This document shows positions 7,840 through 16,900 of a stretch of DNA of 22,267 bases, in pieces. A program made the position numbers and the translations under genes. The notes below the pieces were generated by a model. It had not been told where the DNA came from. It was given only the letters and a program-made list of their open reading frames with translations, and did no database searches. Within the stretch, counting starts at the first letter, position 1. The number at the start of each line of letters is the position of its first letter. The DNA comes from JANNRW01 sp031401815 (GTDB lineage Bacteria > Desulfobacterota > Desulfuromonadia > Geobacterales > DSM-12255): the NCBI GenBank assembly GCA_031401815.1, contig JANNRW010000299.1, positions 1 to 22,267 on the forward strand, written 5' to 3'.

Positions 7840-8423
7840 TGCCATTGCCTAAGCAGCTGGATGAACATAAATATTCTTATGCCGATTATCTGACCTGGCC
7901 GGGTGACGAGCGCTGGGAGATTATTGACGGTGTTGCTTATGCCATGAGTCCGGCGCCGACAACTATCCATCAAAGAACTTCCCGGAATCTGACAATGATT
8001 ATCGCCAATCATTTACACGGAAGGCAATGTGAACTCTTTGCGGCTCCTTTCGATGTCCGACTTGCCGATTCATTAGTTGTAAGCGACAACTATGTTGAAA
8101 CGGTTGTTCAACCTGATATCATAGTCGTCTGCGATCCTTCCAAGATTGATAACCGTGGATGCAATGGCGCTCCGGATCTGATTATCGAAATCACATCACC
8201 TTCAACAGGTAAAAACGATCTGACAATCAAGTTTGACCTCTATCAGCGGCATGGTGTCAAGGAATATTGGATTGTCCACCCGGATGAGCAAACGGTAATG
8301 GTATTCAGATTACAAGAAAACGGTGAGTATATTGTTTCGGGCAGATATGGATGCACGGACAGTATTGGTGTACCGCTTTTAAATGATATGGTGATAGATT
8401 TGGGAGAGGTTTTTGCTGGGTAG
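7839..8423 (+). CDS. Uma2 family putative nuclease-fold protein, copy 4
   Basis: This is the last 194-residue paralogue, starting two bases after copy 3 stops. Core residues are intact (QPDIIVVCD, APDLIIEITSP, KFDLY). It differs from the others at residues 77-88 (DSLVVSDNY in place of the usual ERxGLTDEK) and in the C-terminal block, where it shares little with copy 3 (21 differences in 36). It ends Phe-Ala-Gly instead of Phe-Ala-Glu, so the terminal codons no longer contain GGAG, in keeping with the absence of another gene directly behind it. Role unknown. Confidence 0.9.
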   Translation: MPLPKQLDEHKYSYADYLTWPGDERWEIIDGVAYAMSPAPTTIHQRTSRNLTMIIANHLHGRQCELFAAPFDVRLADSLVVSDNYVETVVQPDIIVVCDPSKIDNRGCNGAPDLIIEITSPSTGKNDLTIKFDLYQRHGVKEYWIVHPDEQTVMVFRLQENGEYIVSGRYGCTDSIGVPLLNDMVIDLGEVFAG

Positions 8424-8550
8424 TAGGTTTTATCAAGTGACACACCGACTTTATCAAATCTGTAATTACCACAAAATAAGCCCACCATAAAAACAAATAC
8501 TGCTTACTTTATTGAATTCAAAATAAAGACCTTAAACAAGGAGTTGTCTG
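8424..8550 (+). promoter_or_regulatory. AT-rich intergenic region with direct and inverted repeats
   Basis: No convincing intrinsic terminator or sigma-70/sigma-54 promoter was found. The octamer TTTATCAA occurs at 8429-8436 and 8450-8457, 21 bases apart, or two helical turns. CTTTATT (8507-8513) and AATAAAG (8522-8528) form a perfect inverted repeat around GAATTC. These could be regulator sites for the lipoprotein gene at 8551. The gene's ribosome binding site AAGGAG is at 8538-8543. Confidence 0.3.
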
Positions 8551-8937
8551 ATGAAAAAACTTTTTTTAATGTGTGCAATGTTTTTTGTAGTATTGGCTGG
8601 CTGTGGAAGCGGTGGAGGTAACTCTGGTTCGCTGGCTTTGTCCGCTCCAGTTGTTGACTCTACCAATAGTATTGTCAGTACTACCGCCACTTATACGCCT
8701 GCATCGGGCAAAACACTAATATCCGGACCGGAAGTCAGTTTTACATGGTGGACAGTTGGGGAAACTTCACAGACAAAATCTCCCGAGGTACCGGTGAACG
8801 GCAATCTGAACAATGGCGGTTCGGCTACATCACAGCTGACCCTTCCACTTGGTAGAATCGAGAACCTGAACGTTTTTGTCACGGCCCAGATAGGTGGAGT
8901 TAAATCTGATATCAAGAGTATTAAGGTTTCGCCCTGA
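8551..8937 (+). CDS. Small exported lipoprotein, function unknown
   Basis: The 128-residue protein has a classic lipoprotein signal: two lysines, a hydrophobic core and lipobox LAGC with Cys18, followed by a Gly/Ser-rich linker. The remainder is rich in Ser, Thr and Val, with alternating hydrophobic residues and the pair FTWW, suggesting one immunoglobulin-like beta-sandwich domain. I do not recognise a named family. AAGGAG (8538-8543) lies seven bases before the start. The next gene begins 56 bases after the stop with no terminator between, so the two are probably co-transcribed and this may be an accessory of the giant lipoprotein. Confidence 0.85.
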   Translation: MKKLFLMCAMFFVVLAGCGSGGGNSGSLALSAPVVDSTNSIVSTTATYTPASGKTLISGPEVSFTWWTVGETSQTKSPEVPVNGNLNNGGSATSQLTLPLGRIENLNVFVTAQIGGVKSDIKSIKVSP

Positions 8938-8993
8938 TTGAATAAGTAAATATGGTTTTAGTCCCGGTTTTGGCATCCATGGAGGATACGCAT

Positions 8994-11900
8994 ATGAAGT
9001 TGAACAGATCCATTTTATTTCTGCTGTTGATTGTTGTTTCGTCAGTTGTGTCCGGCTGTTCCGGTTCCGGATCAAATCCTCCGCTTAACGGCGCCAATTC
9101 CAAGTCAGTCGGCAAGCAGGTTGGGGGACGTATTCCAGTTTCTGCGGCCACCGACAACCAGCTTAATCCTCAGGTTGTTTATCTGGCTGACAAGAACCTC
9201 TACTTCTCGGTCTGGGAAGATTACCGGAATCGCAATACATCGGGCGCGGATATCTATGGCCAGTTTATTAACCCCGACGGGTCGCTTTGCTCAAATTCCT
9301 TTGCCGTTTCCGCCACCCCTGGCAACCAGACCGTGCCACAGTTGGCCTATCGACAGGATAAGGTTAGCGGTGACAGCAAGCTGGTTGTTACCTGGCAGAG
9401 CAGTGTCGGCAACACTACTTCCGGTTATGTCAGTTATGCAGCGATTACAAACCCGCCGTCCTACATTGCCAATGCATGCAGCGCTGATACGGTTAATCCC
9501 CCTGTTGCTAACGCGGGTGTTACAGTAGCTGTCCCCGTAAATGTTGGATTTACACCTGTTAAGGAGTATTCGGCTTCTCTGGTCGCGCAACCGGCAAAAT
9601 CAATTTCGATTGTTGGTGATGCCTCCGGCAGTACAGATGTTACCGGTTCCGTTGTTCTGATACCTTATGTTGTTCCAGGATCCGTCGCACTAACCGGCAC
9701 CTACAACCTTGAAGATGGTAATTTGAATACAATCGGGACATCATCAACGGTAACGGTTACAGATGATGGGTCCGGAAAGCTGGCCGGTTCAGGTGCTTCC
9801 GGAACAATTGATTACCGGACCGGCAATCTGACCCTTACTTTAAATAATGAAGTTGATACCGGGACAACTGCCTCTTTTAATGTAAATTATTCCAGCTTTT
9901 CCGGTGCGTTGGTTGACGCCTCGAACCTGAGTTCCAGAAAATCTCCAAAAGTGATATATGACACCTCCCGCGATGAGTTTTGGTTGGCTTGGGTTGAGTC
10001 CCGGGATGTCAACAATATATTCTCGACAACCTGCTGGGGGGTTCCGATAAACTGGCGCGTTGGTGACAGTAGTTTTGCCGGCTATCTTCGTCTAAAGGGT
10101 TCCGATCTGACTAATGTCACCAATGGAAACGGTATTAGTGAAGCCGATCTGCTGCGCAACCATCAGACTTCTACTGCCCGCTTGATAACCTCTAGCGCCG
10201 ATGCTACAACAATAACTCTGACCTACGAGTACTTTTCGGCCCTTAATAATGTTGCCGTCGCCTCCGATGATAGTTCCCCTGAAACATTTTTTGCCTGGGA
10301 AGGGAACCGTCAGAAAGGTGCTCTCACCTGTACGCTGGATCCAGCAAAAGGTATTGTAACCAGCACATTCACATCCTCTAATTACGACGACGGTCTGGTT
10401 CATATCTATGGATTGTTTGACCGCGAAATTCTGCTGCCGTCAACAAACTCCAAATGGATCGACTCCAGCAACACTTCAACCGGAGCAACTCCCTCTCTGG
10501 CTGTTGATGACGCCAGCTCGCCGCGCAAGTTTCTGGTGGCTTGGGAAGATAGCCGGGCTGGAGCCAATACCAAAATCTACGGACAATTGATCACTTCCGG
10601 TGGTAGCTTTTATAATACCAATAAAATCATCAGCTTCAGTGATTATCTCGGCAATGGCATCCAGGATCCGACAGTTGCCAATTCTCGCCAGACACGTCCG
10701 ACTGCCCTCTATGATGCGGTCAATCAGCGCTATTTCGTTGCCTGGCAGGATTCCAGAAACGGTGCCACATCATCTGGAAACATGGATATTTATGGGCAGA
10801 ACCTGGATCTGGACGGGTCGTTTTCCGGAAGCAACTTCGCTCTGACCACAGGTATTGCCAATCAGTTAGCACCGGCCATCGCATATGACACATTAACCAA
10901 AAAATTCCTCTATGTCTGGAAAGGGGGCGAAAGTACTACCTCTTTTTCTGATATATTCGGGCAGCTATACTCGATCAGTAATTCGCAAATTACGCTTCTG
11001 AACACCAACAATACTCCTCTGACACCGACGCTGCTTGATTTCGGGTCTGTGACAACCGGTTCGTCGGTCTTCAAATCATTCAAGATCCGTAATACCGGCG
11101 TTGCCCCGCTGACGATTTCGTCGATAACTATACCGGGAACGACAGCCTTTTCAGTTATTCCACAGATTACTACTTTAACAGCTTCTACAATTTTGCCGAC
11201 CGGTGGTGAATTGACGGTTACTGTCACTTTTCAACCGGTGGTCGGAACTTCGAATGCAACTGTGCTGATATCTTCAGATGCGGCTGATGTTACGGTCGAT
11301 TTGAGTGGCCAGGGGATCACTCCTCAACTGACATCAAGCCTCACGTCACTTAATTTCGGCAATACAGATGTCGGACAGAGTCAAACCGATAGTCTGGTTT
11401 TGACAAACAGTGGAATCATTGATGTGCGGATCAACAGTCTATCGGGTCTTTCGGGCACCGGGCCGTTTTCTTTGGCCAACAACCAAGCCCTTTCTTTCCC
11501 GCAGACCATTACGGCCGGCAACAGTCTGGAACTGTTCATTCTCTTTACTCCCGCCAGCATTGGCGATTTGACCGGTACGATAGCAATTAACACCAACAAT
11601 ATCGCTACGAATCAGACTATTGCTCTCAGCGGCACAGGAACTCAGCCGAAACTTGCCACTGGTGCCACCTCTCTGGATCTGGGCAATGCTGCTGTCGGCA
11701 CAACAGTCGAGAAAAAACTCACGATCAGCAATACCGGTAATAAAACGATGATTGTCAATTCGCTGACGGTTAGTGGCGGGGTTGCCTTCAAAGTCAAAGC
11801 TCTGAACTCAATGACCTTTGCTCCCGGAGAATCGGCAGATGTTACCGTCCAATTTACTCCAGATTTAAATATTGCCTACGGAGCAACGCTGTCGATTGTC

Positions 11901-13667
11901 AGCAACGGCGGCAATCAAAATATCAGCCTGACCGGGCAGGGGACTGACGGAGGTCTCTCGTTATCTCCGGCCCAGCTTGACTTCGGCACTGTGTCGATCA
12001 ACCAGAAGATGACCAGGGTTGTAACAGTTTCCAATGTAGGTAATAAAGCCCTGACAATAATTAATATTACGTCGCCCAGTGAACCCGCTTTCGCAATATC
12101 TTTGCCAACTAATTCATCAAGCTTTCAGCTGCAGCCTAATACTTCAGTGCCGCTTTCGGTCACTTTTCAGTCCGGACAGTCCGGGTTGTTTAACTCCAGT
12201 TTTGTTATAACATCCGACGCAAAAACTAACGGCACCCAGACCGTCAGTCTGCAAGCGGTCACCTCATCACTGGCCATTACGACCTCATCACTGACGTCCG
12301 CTACCATTTCTAAGGCATATAGTCAGCAACTAACAGCCGTCGGAGGCACGGAACCCTATGCCTGGTCGATTGCGTCTCCTAATGGAGAGGCTTTACCGAC
12401 CGGTCTGGCAATTGGCCCCAACACCGGCATTATCAGCGGTACGCCCACGGTAGAGGGGAGATACGTCTTCGTTGTTCAGATCGTAGACACAAACGGTAAT
12501 ACTTCGGCTCAGACCTTGAGCATTGATGTGCCCGGTTCCGCTGGTTCGACGCAGGCTATCTTCAAGGATTCCAACTCGAATCAGATTTCTACGGTTCCAT
12601 ATTCGTTTGGCAGCCAGCTGAAAGGTTTGTCGGTTACTAAATATTTTAAAATCCAGAACAATAGTTCAACCTCAATTGTCTTTAACGGGGCCTCGATTCT
12701 CAAGCCAGCTCCATTAACGACAGTTGAAAGCTCTTATTCAACTAACTTTCCGTCAGTATCGACGGCAGTCAGTGCCGGGGCAAATCTTGATTTCTCGATT
12801 ACATTTACTCCTCAGTCCCTTTTATCTTTCCCAGCACAGCTGATAGTTACCGATACCAATGGTGGCAAGTACACCATGTTGTTGACCGGAACCGGTTCCG
12901 GCACCAATGTTACGGTGAACACAACCAATCAGGCGGCGGCTTATGTATCCAGCTTTGCGTCGCTGGGTACAAACCAGTATTCCAGCACCGCCAAACCGGC
13001 TAATCTGAATGTTTCCAGGGCTGTGAATCTGGTGATCCGTGGTGTGGCTGTAGGCGGGACGATCCCGATTACCGTGACTTTCGACGTCATGCCGACCGAT
13101 CCGGTTTTCTACAAAATCTCAAACAATAAATGGACCCAGTTCACACCCGACTTGATTGACGCCGCCAACAAATCGATTACCTATCGGGTAACTGACAGCG
13201 TTCTGGCTGGCGATGCTGCGTCCTCCATGGATAGTGACCCAACGCCGGGCGTTATCGACGATCCGGTTGTAGTTGGATCATTCACCGCACAAACAGCCGG
13301 GACAACCGGAACAACCGCAACAGCCAGCGGAGGCGGCGGCGGCGGGTGCTTTATTGCGACAGCCGCCTACGGTAGTTACCTCGATCCGCACGTCATGGTA
13401 TTGCGTCATTTCCGTGACAATGTGCTGCTGCAATCCGGACCGGGTACTGAATTTGTCAAGTTCTACTACAAGCACAGTCCGCCGATTGCCGATTTCATCG
13501 CACAACATCCGCTGTTGAAGCTGGTTACTCGTCTGGCGCTGACACCGCTGATTGTTTTGGTGAAATATCCGGTGATGCTTTTGGGGGTGGTTTTGTTTGG
13601 TATTGCAATGTTTTTCGCCAGAATGCGCCGTTTACAGGCGCAAAAGCTGATGACTCTGACTGAATAG
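8994..13667 (+). CDS. Giant surface lipoprotein with choice-of-anchor D repeats and C-terminal CFI-box
   Basis: The start at 8994 is chosen because GGAGG (8981-8985) lies eight bases upstream and the resulting N-terminus is a textbook lipoprotein signal with lipobox VSGC (Cys22). An in-frame ATG at 8952 would add 14 residues and bury it. The protein is 1557 residues long. Residues about 36-163 and 313-656 hold repeats of the type FLVAWEDSR...DIYGQ, probably a beta-propeller, interrupted at about 170-313 by a beta-sandwich insertion. Four choice-of-anchor D/ASPM-SPD-2-Hydin-like domains follow (676-1088; LDFGSV...NTG...GQG pattern). Next come a putative Ig domain (1089-1180), another anchor-D-like domain (1186-1303) and a choice-of-anchor U-like domain (1304-1433). 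Six glycines precede CFIATAAYGS (Cys1452) and a hydrophobic helix (about 1513-1543) with a basic end. Function is unknown; an adhesive or structural surface role is inferred. Confidence 0.9.
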   Translation: MKLNRSILFLLLIVVSSVVSGCSGSGSNPPLNGANSKSVGKQVGGRIPVSAATDNQLNPQVVYLADKNLYFSVWEDYRNRNTSGADIYGQFINPDGSLCSNSFAVSATPGNQTVPQLAYRQDKVSGDSKLVVTWQSSVGNTTSGYVSYAAITNPPSYIANACSADTVNPPVANAGVTVAVPVNVGFTPVKEYSASLVAQPAKSISIVGDASGSTDVTGSVVLIPYVVPGSVALTGTYNLEDGNLNTIGTSSTVTVTDDGSGKLAGSGASGTIDYRTGNLTLTLNNEVDTGTTASFNVNYSSFSGALVDASNLSSRKSPKVIYDTSRDEFWLAWVESRDVNNIFSTTCWGVPINWRVGDSSFAGYLRLKGSDLTNVTNGNGISEADLLRNHQTSTARLITSSADATTITLTYEYFSALNNVAVASDDSSPETFFAWEGNRQKGALTCTLDPAKGIVTSTFTSSNYDDGLVHIYGLFDREILLPSTNSKWIDSSNTSTGATPSLAVDDASSPRKFLVAWEDSRAGANTKIYGQLITSGGSFYNTNKIISFSDYLGNGIQDPTVANSRQTRPTALYDAVNQRYFVAWQDSRNGATSSGNMDIYGQNLDLDGSFSGSNFALTTGIANQLAPAIAYDTLTKKFLYVWKGGESTTSFSDIFGQLYSISNSQITLLNTNNTPLTPTLLDFGSVTTGSSVFKSFKIRNTGVAPLTISSITIPGTTAFSVIPQITTLTASTILPTGGELTVTVTFQPVVGTSNATVLISSDAADVTVDLSGQGITPQLTSSLTSLNFGNTDVGQSQTDSLVLTNSGIIDVRINSLSGLSGTGPFSLANNQALSFPQTITAGNSLELFILFTPASIGDLTGTIAINTNNIATNQTIALSGTGTQPKLATGATSLDLGNAAVGTTVEKKLTISNTGNKTMIVNSLTVSGGVAFKVKALNSMTFAPGESADVTVQFTPDLNIAYGATLSIVSNGGNQNISLTGQGTDGGLSLSPAQLDFGTVSINQKMTRVVTVSNVGNKALTIINITSPSEPAFAISLPTNSSSFQLQPNTSVPLSVTFQSGQSGLFNSSFVITSDAKTNGTQTVSLQAVTSSLAITTSSLTSATISKAYSQQLTAVGGTEPYAWSIASPNGEALPTGLAIGPNTGIISGTPTVEGRYVFVVQIVDTNGNTSAQTLSIDVPGSAGSTQAIFKDSNSNQISTVPYSFGSQLKGLSVTKYFKIQNNSSTSIVFNGASILKPAPLTTVESSYSTNFPSVSTAVSAGANLDFSITFTPQSLLSFPAQLIVTDTNGGKYTMLLTGTGSGTNVTVNTTNQAAAYVSSFASLGTNQYSSTAKPANLNVSRAVNLVIRGVAVGGTIPITVTFDVMPTDPVFYKISNNKWTQFTPDLIDAANKSITYRVTDSVLAGDAASSMDSDPTPGVIDDPVVVGSFTAQTAGTTGTTATASGGGGGGCFIATAAYGSYLDPHVMVLRHFRDNVLLQSGPGTEFVKFYYKHSPPIADFIAQHPLLKLVTRLALTPLIVLVKYPVMLLGVVLFGIAMFFARMRRLQAQKLMTLTE
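11020..12255 (+). repeat. Four consecutive choice-of-anchor D (ASH/Hydin-like) domain repeats
   Basis: Four units of about 100 residues each run from a Thr/Ser-Leu-(D/N)FG motif (LLDFGSVTTG, SLNFGNTDVG, SLDLGNAAVG, QLDFGTVSIN). Each continues through a NTG or NVG turn and a TVxFxP strand; the first three then end in LSGQG, LSGTG or LTGQG. The units are protein-level repeats with clearly diverged DNA. Their approximate boundaries are 11020, 11320, 11645, 11945 and 12255. Confidence 0.8.
13329..13376 (+). other. Poly-Gly plus CFIATAAYGS box (CFI-box C-terminal region)
   Basis: Six glycine codons lead directly into CFIATAAYGS, a motif found near the C-termini of many large exported proteins of Geobacter and other bacteria and treated as a C-terminal domain marker. 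It is followed by about 65 residues and then a hydrophobic helix with a basic end. The arrangement suggests a sorting or anchoring signal, but its processing is not shown by the sequence. Confidence 0.8.
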
Positions 13668-13693
13668 AGTCGGTTTTTAGGCAGATGCAAAAC

Positions 13694-13731
13694 AAGGGCG
13701 ATAGCGCGGACGTATCGTGTTTCGCCCTTTT
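13694..13731 (+). terminator. Intrinsic terminator after the giant lipoprotein gene
   Basis: AAGGGCGA (13694-13701) pairs perfectly with TCGCCCTT (13722-13729), and the 3' arm runs into TTTTG. An inner GATA/TATC pairing can shorten the loop. It lies 27 bases after the stop codon and separates this transcript from the next gene. Confidence 0.7.
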
Positions 13732-13909
13732 GTGTTAGGTGTCAACGAAAAAGTAGGTGTTGGGTAAATGATGTGGTACACACATTTGTTAGAGCCGTTT
13801 TGTTTAAGGATTTAATTTTCAGTGCCTTAAGTGTATATAGTTTGCCGTTTATGGGTTGAATGATGAGCTAACATGTTAAAAAATTAGTAAATGCTATTGG
13901 AGGGGACAA
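13732..13909 (+). promoter_or_regulatory. Upstream region of the giant dockerin protein gene
   Basis: This AT-rich stretch must hold the promoter if the upstream terminator works, but no clear -35/-10 pair stands out. TTAAGG (13804-13809) and CCTTAA (13825-13830) form an inverted repeat, and TAACATGTTA (13869-13878) is a perfect palindrome that could be an operator. The ribosome binding site GGAGG is at 13899-13903. Confidence 0.3.
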
Positions 13910-16900
13910 ATGAATAAAAAAATACTGGGTTATGCATTGCTGCTGGTTTTGTCGCTTTTTGCTGTTGTGTCCGGCAGTGTGCAGGCGGATCCGCTGGATA
14001 ACTGGCATTGGAAGAATCCGATTCCTCAGGGGAATGCGCTTCGTGGCGTATCCTTTGGTAGCAACAAGTTTGTTGCAGTTGGTGATTATGGAACTATCCT
14101 GACCTCAACGGATCTTGGTATCAACTGGAATAATAGAACTGCTCTAAACGATGGTTCTGCTGGAACAAGGGAAAATTTACGGGCTATTGCATTTGGCAAT
14201 ATCGGAGGGAGCGTGCCCGTAGCACCTGGCTTTGTTGCAGTCGGAGACAATGGTGCCATACTTAAATCAACAGATGGCGGGATCAGTTGGGCGCTTGATT
14301 CGACATCAGGGGTAACTGCAAATTTTCATTCAGTTGCCTACGGTGTAGATGCAACGGCAAAACAGTCTTTTGTTGCAGTTGGTGAAAATGGCACTGTTGC
14401 AAGAACGAATGATGGGTTGGCATGGAGCGTTGCTGCGAATGCTGCGGTTATGGCAGGGGAGATGCTTAGTGCTGTTGCGTATGGTGCCGTCCCCAATACA
14501 TTCGTAACTATCAGTAATAGCGGAAATATTTTTTACTCCACTAATAACGGGGATACCTGGACAAAAAGTCCTGATAGCAACTCATCAAGGCCACTCCGAG
14601 GTGTCTCATTTGTTAATGGCAATTTCATAGCGGTTGGTACTGCCGGTGCCATAATCAGTTCTGCAAATGGTGTGAACTGGGTTGTACAGAGTTCCGGTAC
14701 TGCGGCTGATCTTAATGCAGTTACCTACGGCGCAATCAATGACACTATTGTTGTAGTTGGTAATGTCAGTAAAATTATTGGTTCTACTACCGGTTTTACT
14801 ACATGGCGCTCTTTCCCTTTTCCTGAACAGTCAACTCCCTCAAATTATAATATTCTTGCAGTAACCAATGATGGCGACAAAACCTATATTGCTGTTGGTG
14901 AAAATGGAGAAATTTTACGATACAATCCAGGGGCAGCTTTGGCTTTCTGGACAGCAATAAACACAGGCCTGACAAATACAAATGTAAGCGCACTTGCTTA
15001 TAACACCGCTTCGACAAATACTGGTACAATATTGGAGCTTTATGCTGCAACTGGCGGGGGAGGTATCTTTTATACAAAAAATGCGGGGTTAAATTGGAGC
15101 GCCATAAACACAGGTCTTAACAATCTTACCGTAAATTCTATCGCAATGACTCCCGGTTCAGGTGCAACAGATGATGTTTTGTATACTGGTACGGCAGGTG
15201 GCTTGTATAAAAGTATTGATGCTGGAAATGCGGCCGGGACCGTATCTCGCATCGTAATTCCACCGGCAAATGTTAAGATAACTGCCGGTGTTGCGTCGAA
15301 TACTCTTACCTGGAATGCTGTAACCGGAGCTGCCTCTTACAATGTTTACAGGTCAACAACTGCTGGAGTGACCAAGCCAAGCGGTTTATTGGGTACGGCA
15401 GTAGTAACGAATTACACAGATAACACATCAGCAAACGGCATAACATATTACTACGCAGTTACCGCCAATTTTGCGAATTCCACAAATACAGCAAATCAGG
15501 AAAGTTCTCTAAGCAGTGAAGTTTCTGCTAAACCGCAGATTTCAGCGGTGTATGTCCCGGATAATGCCGCAGTAACAGCTGGAGTCTCACAAAATACGGT
15601 AGGATGGAGCGCTGTTGCCGGCGCCGGTTCTTACAACGTAGCGATAGATGGCGTGAAACAAAATGTTGGTAACACAACAACATATACTCATGCCGCTACC
15701 AATGGCACAAATCACACTTATTCAGTTACTGCGGTTAATGTTGTAAGGACACCTGCTAATATAGCTGTAAGTAAAGGTGTCATAACATGGGATGCGGTTG
15801 CCGGGGCTGGATCATATGAAATCTCAATAAACGGCGGGGCATTCGTTGCCGCTTCTTCCCCATACACATTTAATGGCCATGTCACCAGTTATAGTATTAA
15901 TGCGCTGAATATACAGACAGCTGCTGTTCCCAGCACGACTGTGACCGAGAGCCTTGTTACCTGGGCTGCAGTTGCTGGTGCGACGTCATACAATGTTTCT
16001 ATAAACGGCGGAGCTTCAATAAATGTTTTGACAAACTCTTATACGCATATCGGAGTCGTTACAAGTAACAGTATCACTGCAGTGGGAGGCCCCTCAGATG
16101 GCTCTTCATCTGTTGGAACAGTTACGGTAATGAAGACCGGTATATCGTGGCCTGCGGTTGCTTTAACTGACTCATACAGCACAGTGATAAATGGTGGGGC
16201 TGCTGTTACTCCAGTGGGTTCACCCTATACATTTAATGGAGCTGTTACCAGCGCAACTGTAACTGCATTAGACAATACAAGAAATGTTGTAACCGGCAGT
16301 TTAGTAAGTACCATAACGTGGGATGCACCAGCTGTTGAGCCGACTACATACACCGTTACGATAAACGGGGTAGTGCAACCCATTCAAAATGCGCCACTTA
16401 CTTCTTTCGACTTCACCGGAATTATCAATCCAGGATTTACCGTCATTTCGACGAAAGCCGAAAGCGACACAAGCAGTGTTGTCGGCGCAACACCACAGGC
16501 AATTCCGATCCAGTTGACATCAGTGAACACAGTGATAGTAGATCCGGTTAATGCAAATACTATCTACTTGGCAAATAATAGCGGCTTATTCAAAAGTACA
16601 GATGCGGCGCTTACATTCACAGAATTGCTGTATGATGCGGCACCTACTTCATTTGCAAATGTAAATTCCATAGTTGTTGACAAAAATACGCCAACTACAT
16701 TGTATGTAGGGGCAACAGGTGGGTTAGGTACTGGCATTTATAAGTCAACAAACGGGGGCGCTTCCTGGGCGCTTCTTAAAACAGGTTTGGTAAATACAAT
16801 CGCACTCGATCCGACGACAACCTCAACTGTTTACCTTGGTACTACCCTCGGCGCTTTCAAAAGCAGTGACTCCGGCACTACCTGGAATGTTACCAATCCA

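Larger units (their letters stand above)
6075..8423 (+). repeat. Tandem array of four Uma2 paralogous genes
   Basis: Four genes of identical coding length (585 bases with stop) stand head to tail with junctions of five, two and two bases, giving a repeat period of 587-590 bases. Identity is highest at residues 14-40 and 105-148 and lowest at 41-66. No terminal inverted repeats or transposase lie around the array, so duplication by unequal recombination is the simplest origin. Confidence 0.9.

Noticed and set aside
6075..8423. Uma2 array as a mobile element or defence island
   Set aside because: No transposase, integrase, terminal repeats or target duplication was seen, and codon use looks like that of the neighbours by eye. 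Tandem duplication explains it.
8952..8993. Upstream ATG at 8952 as start of the giant lipoprotein
   Set aside because: It lacks a Shine-Dalgarno and would place 14 extra residues before a perfect lipoprotein signal. ATG 8994 has GGAGG eight bases upstream.
9031..9528. 165-codon + strand open frame inside the giant lipoprotein gene
   Set aside because: It is in a different frame from a gene whose protein is continuous and recognisable here, and its translation is low-complexity without domain signs.
13773..13790. Possible sigma-54 promoter TGGTAC...TTTG upstream of the dockerin protein gene
   Set aside because: The -24 element has a mismatch, the -12 lacks GC, and the spacing is off by one base.
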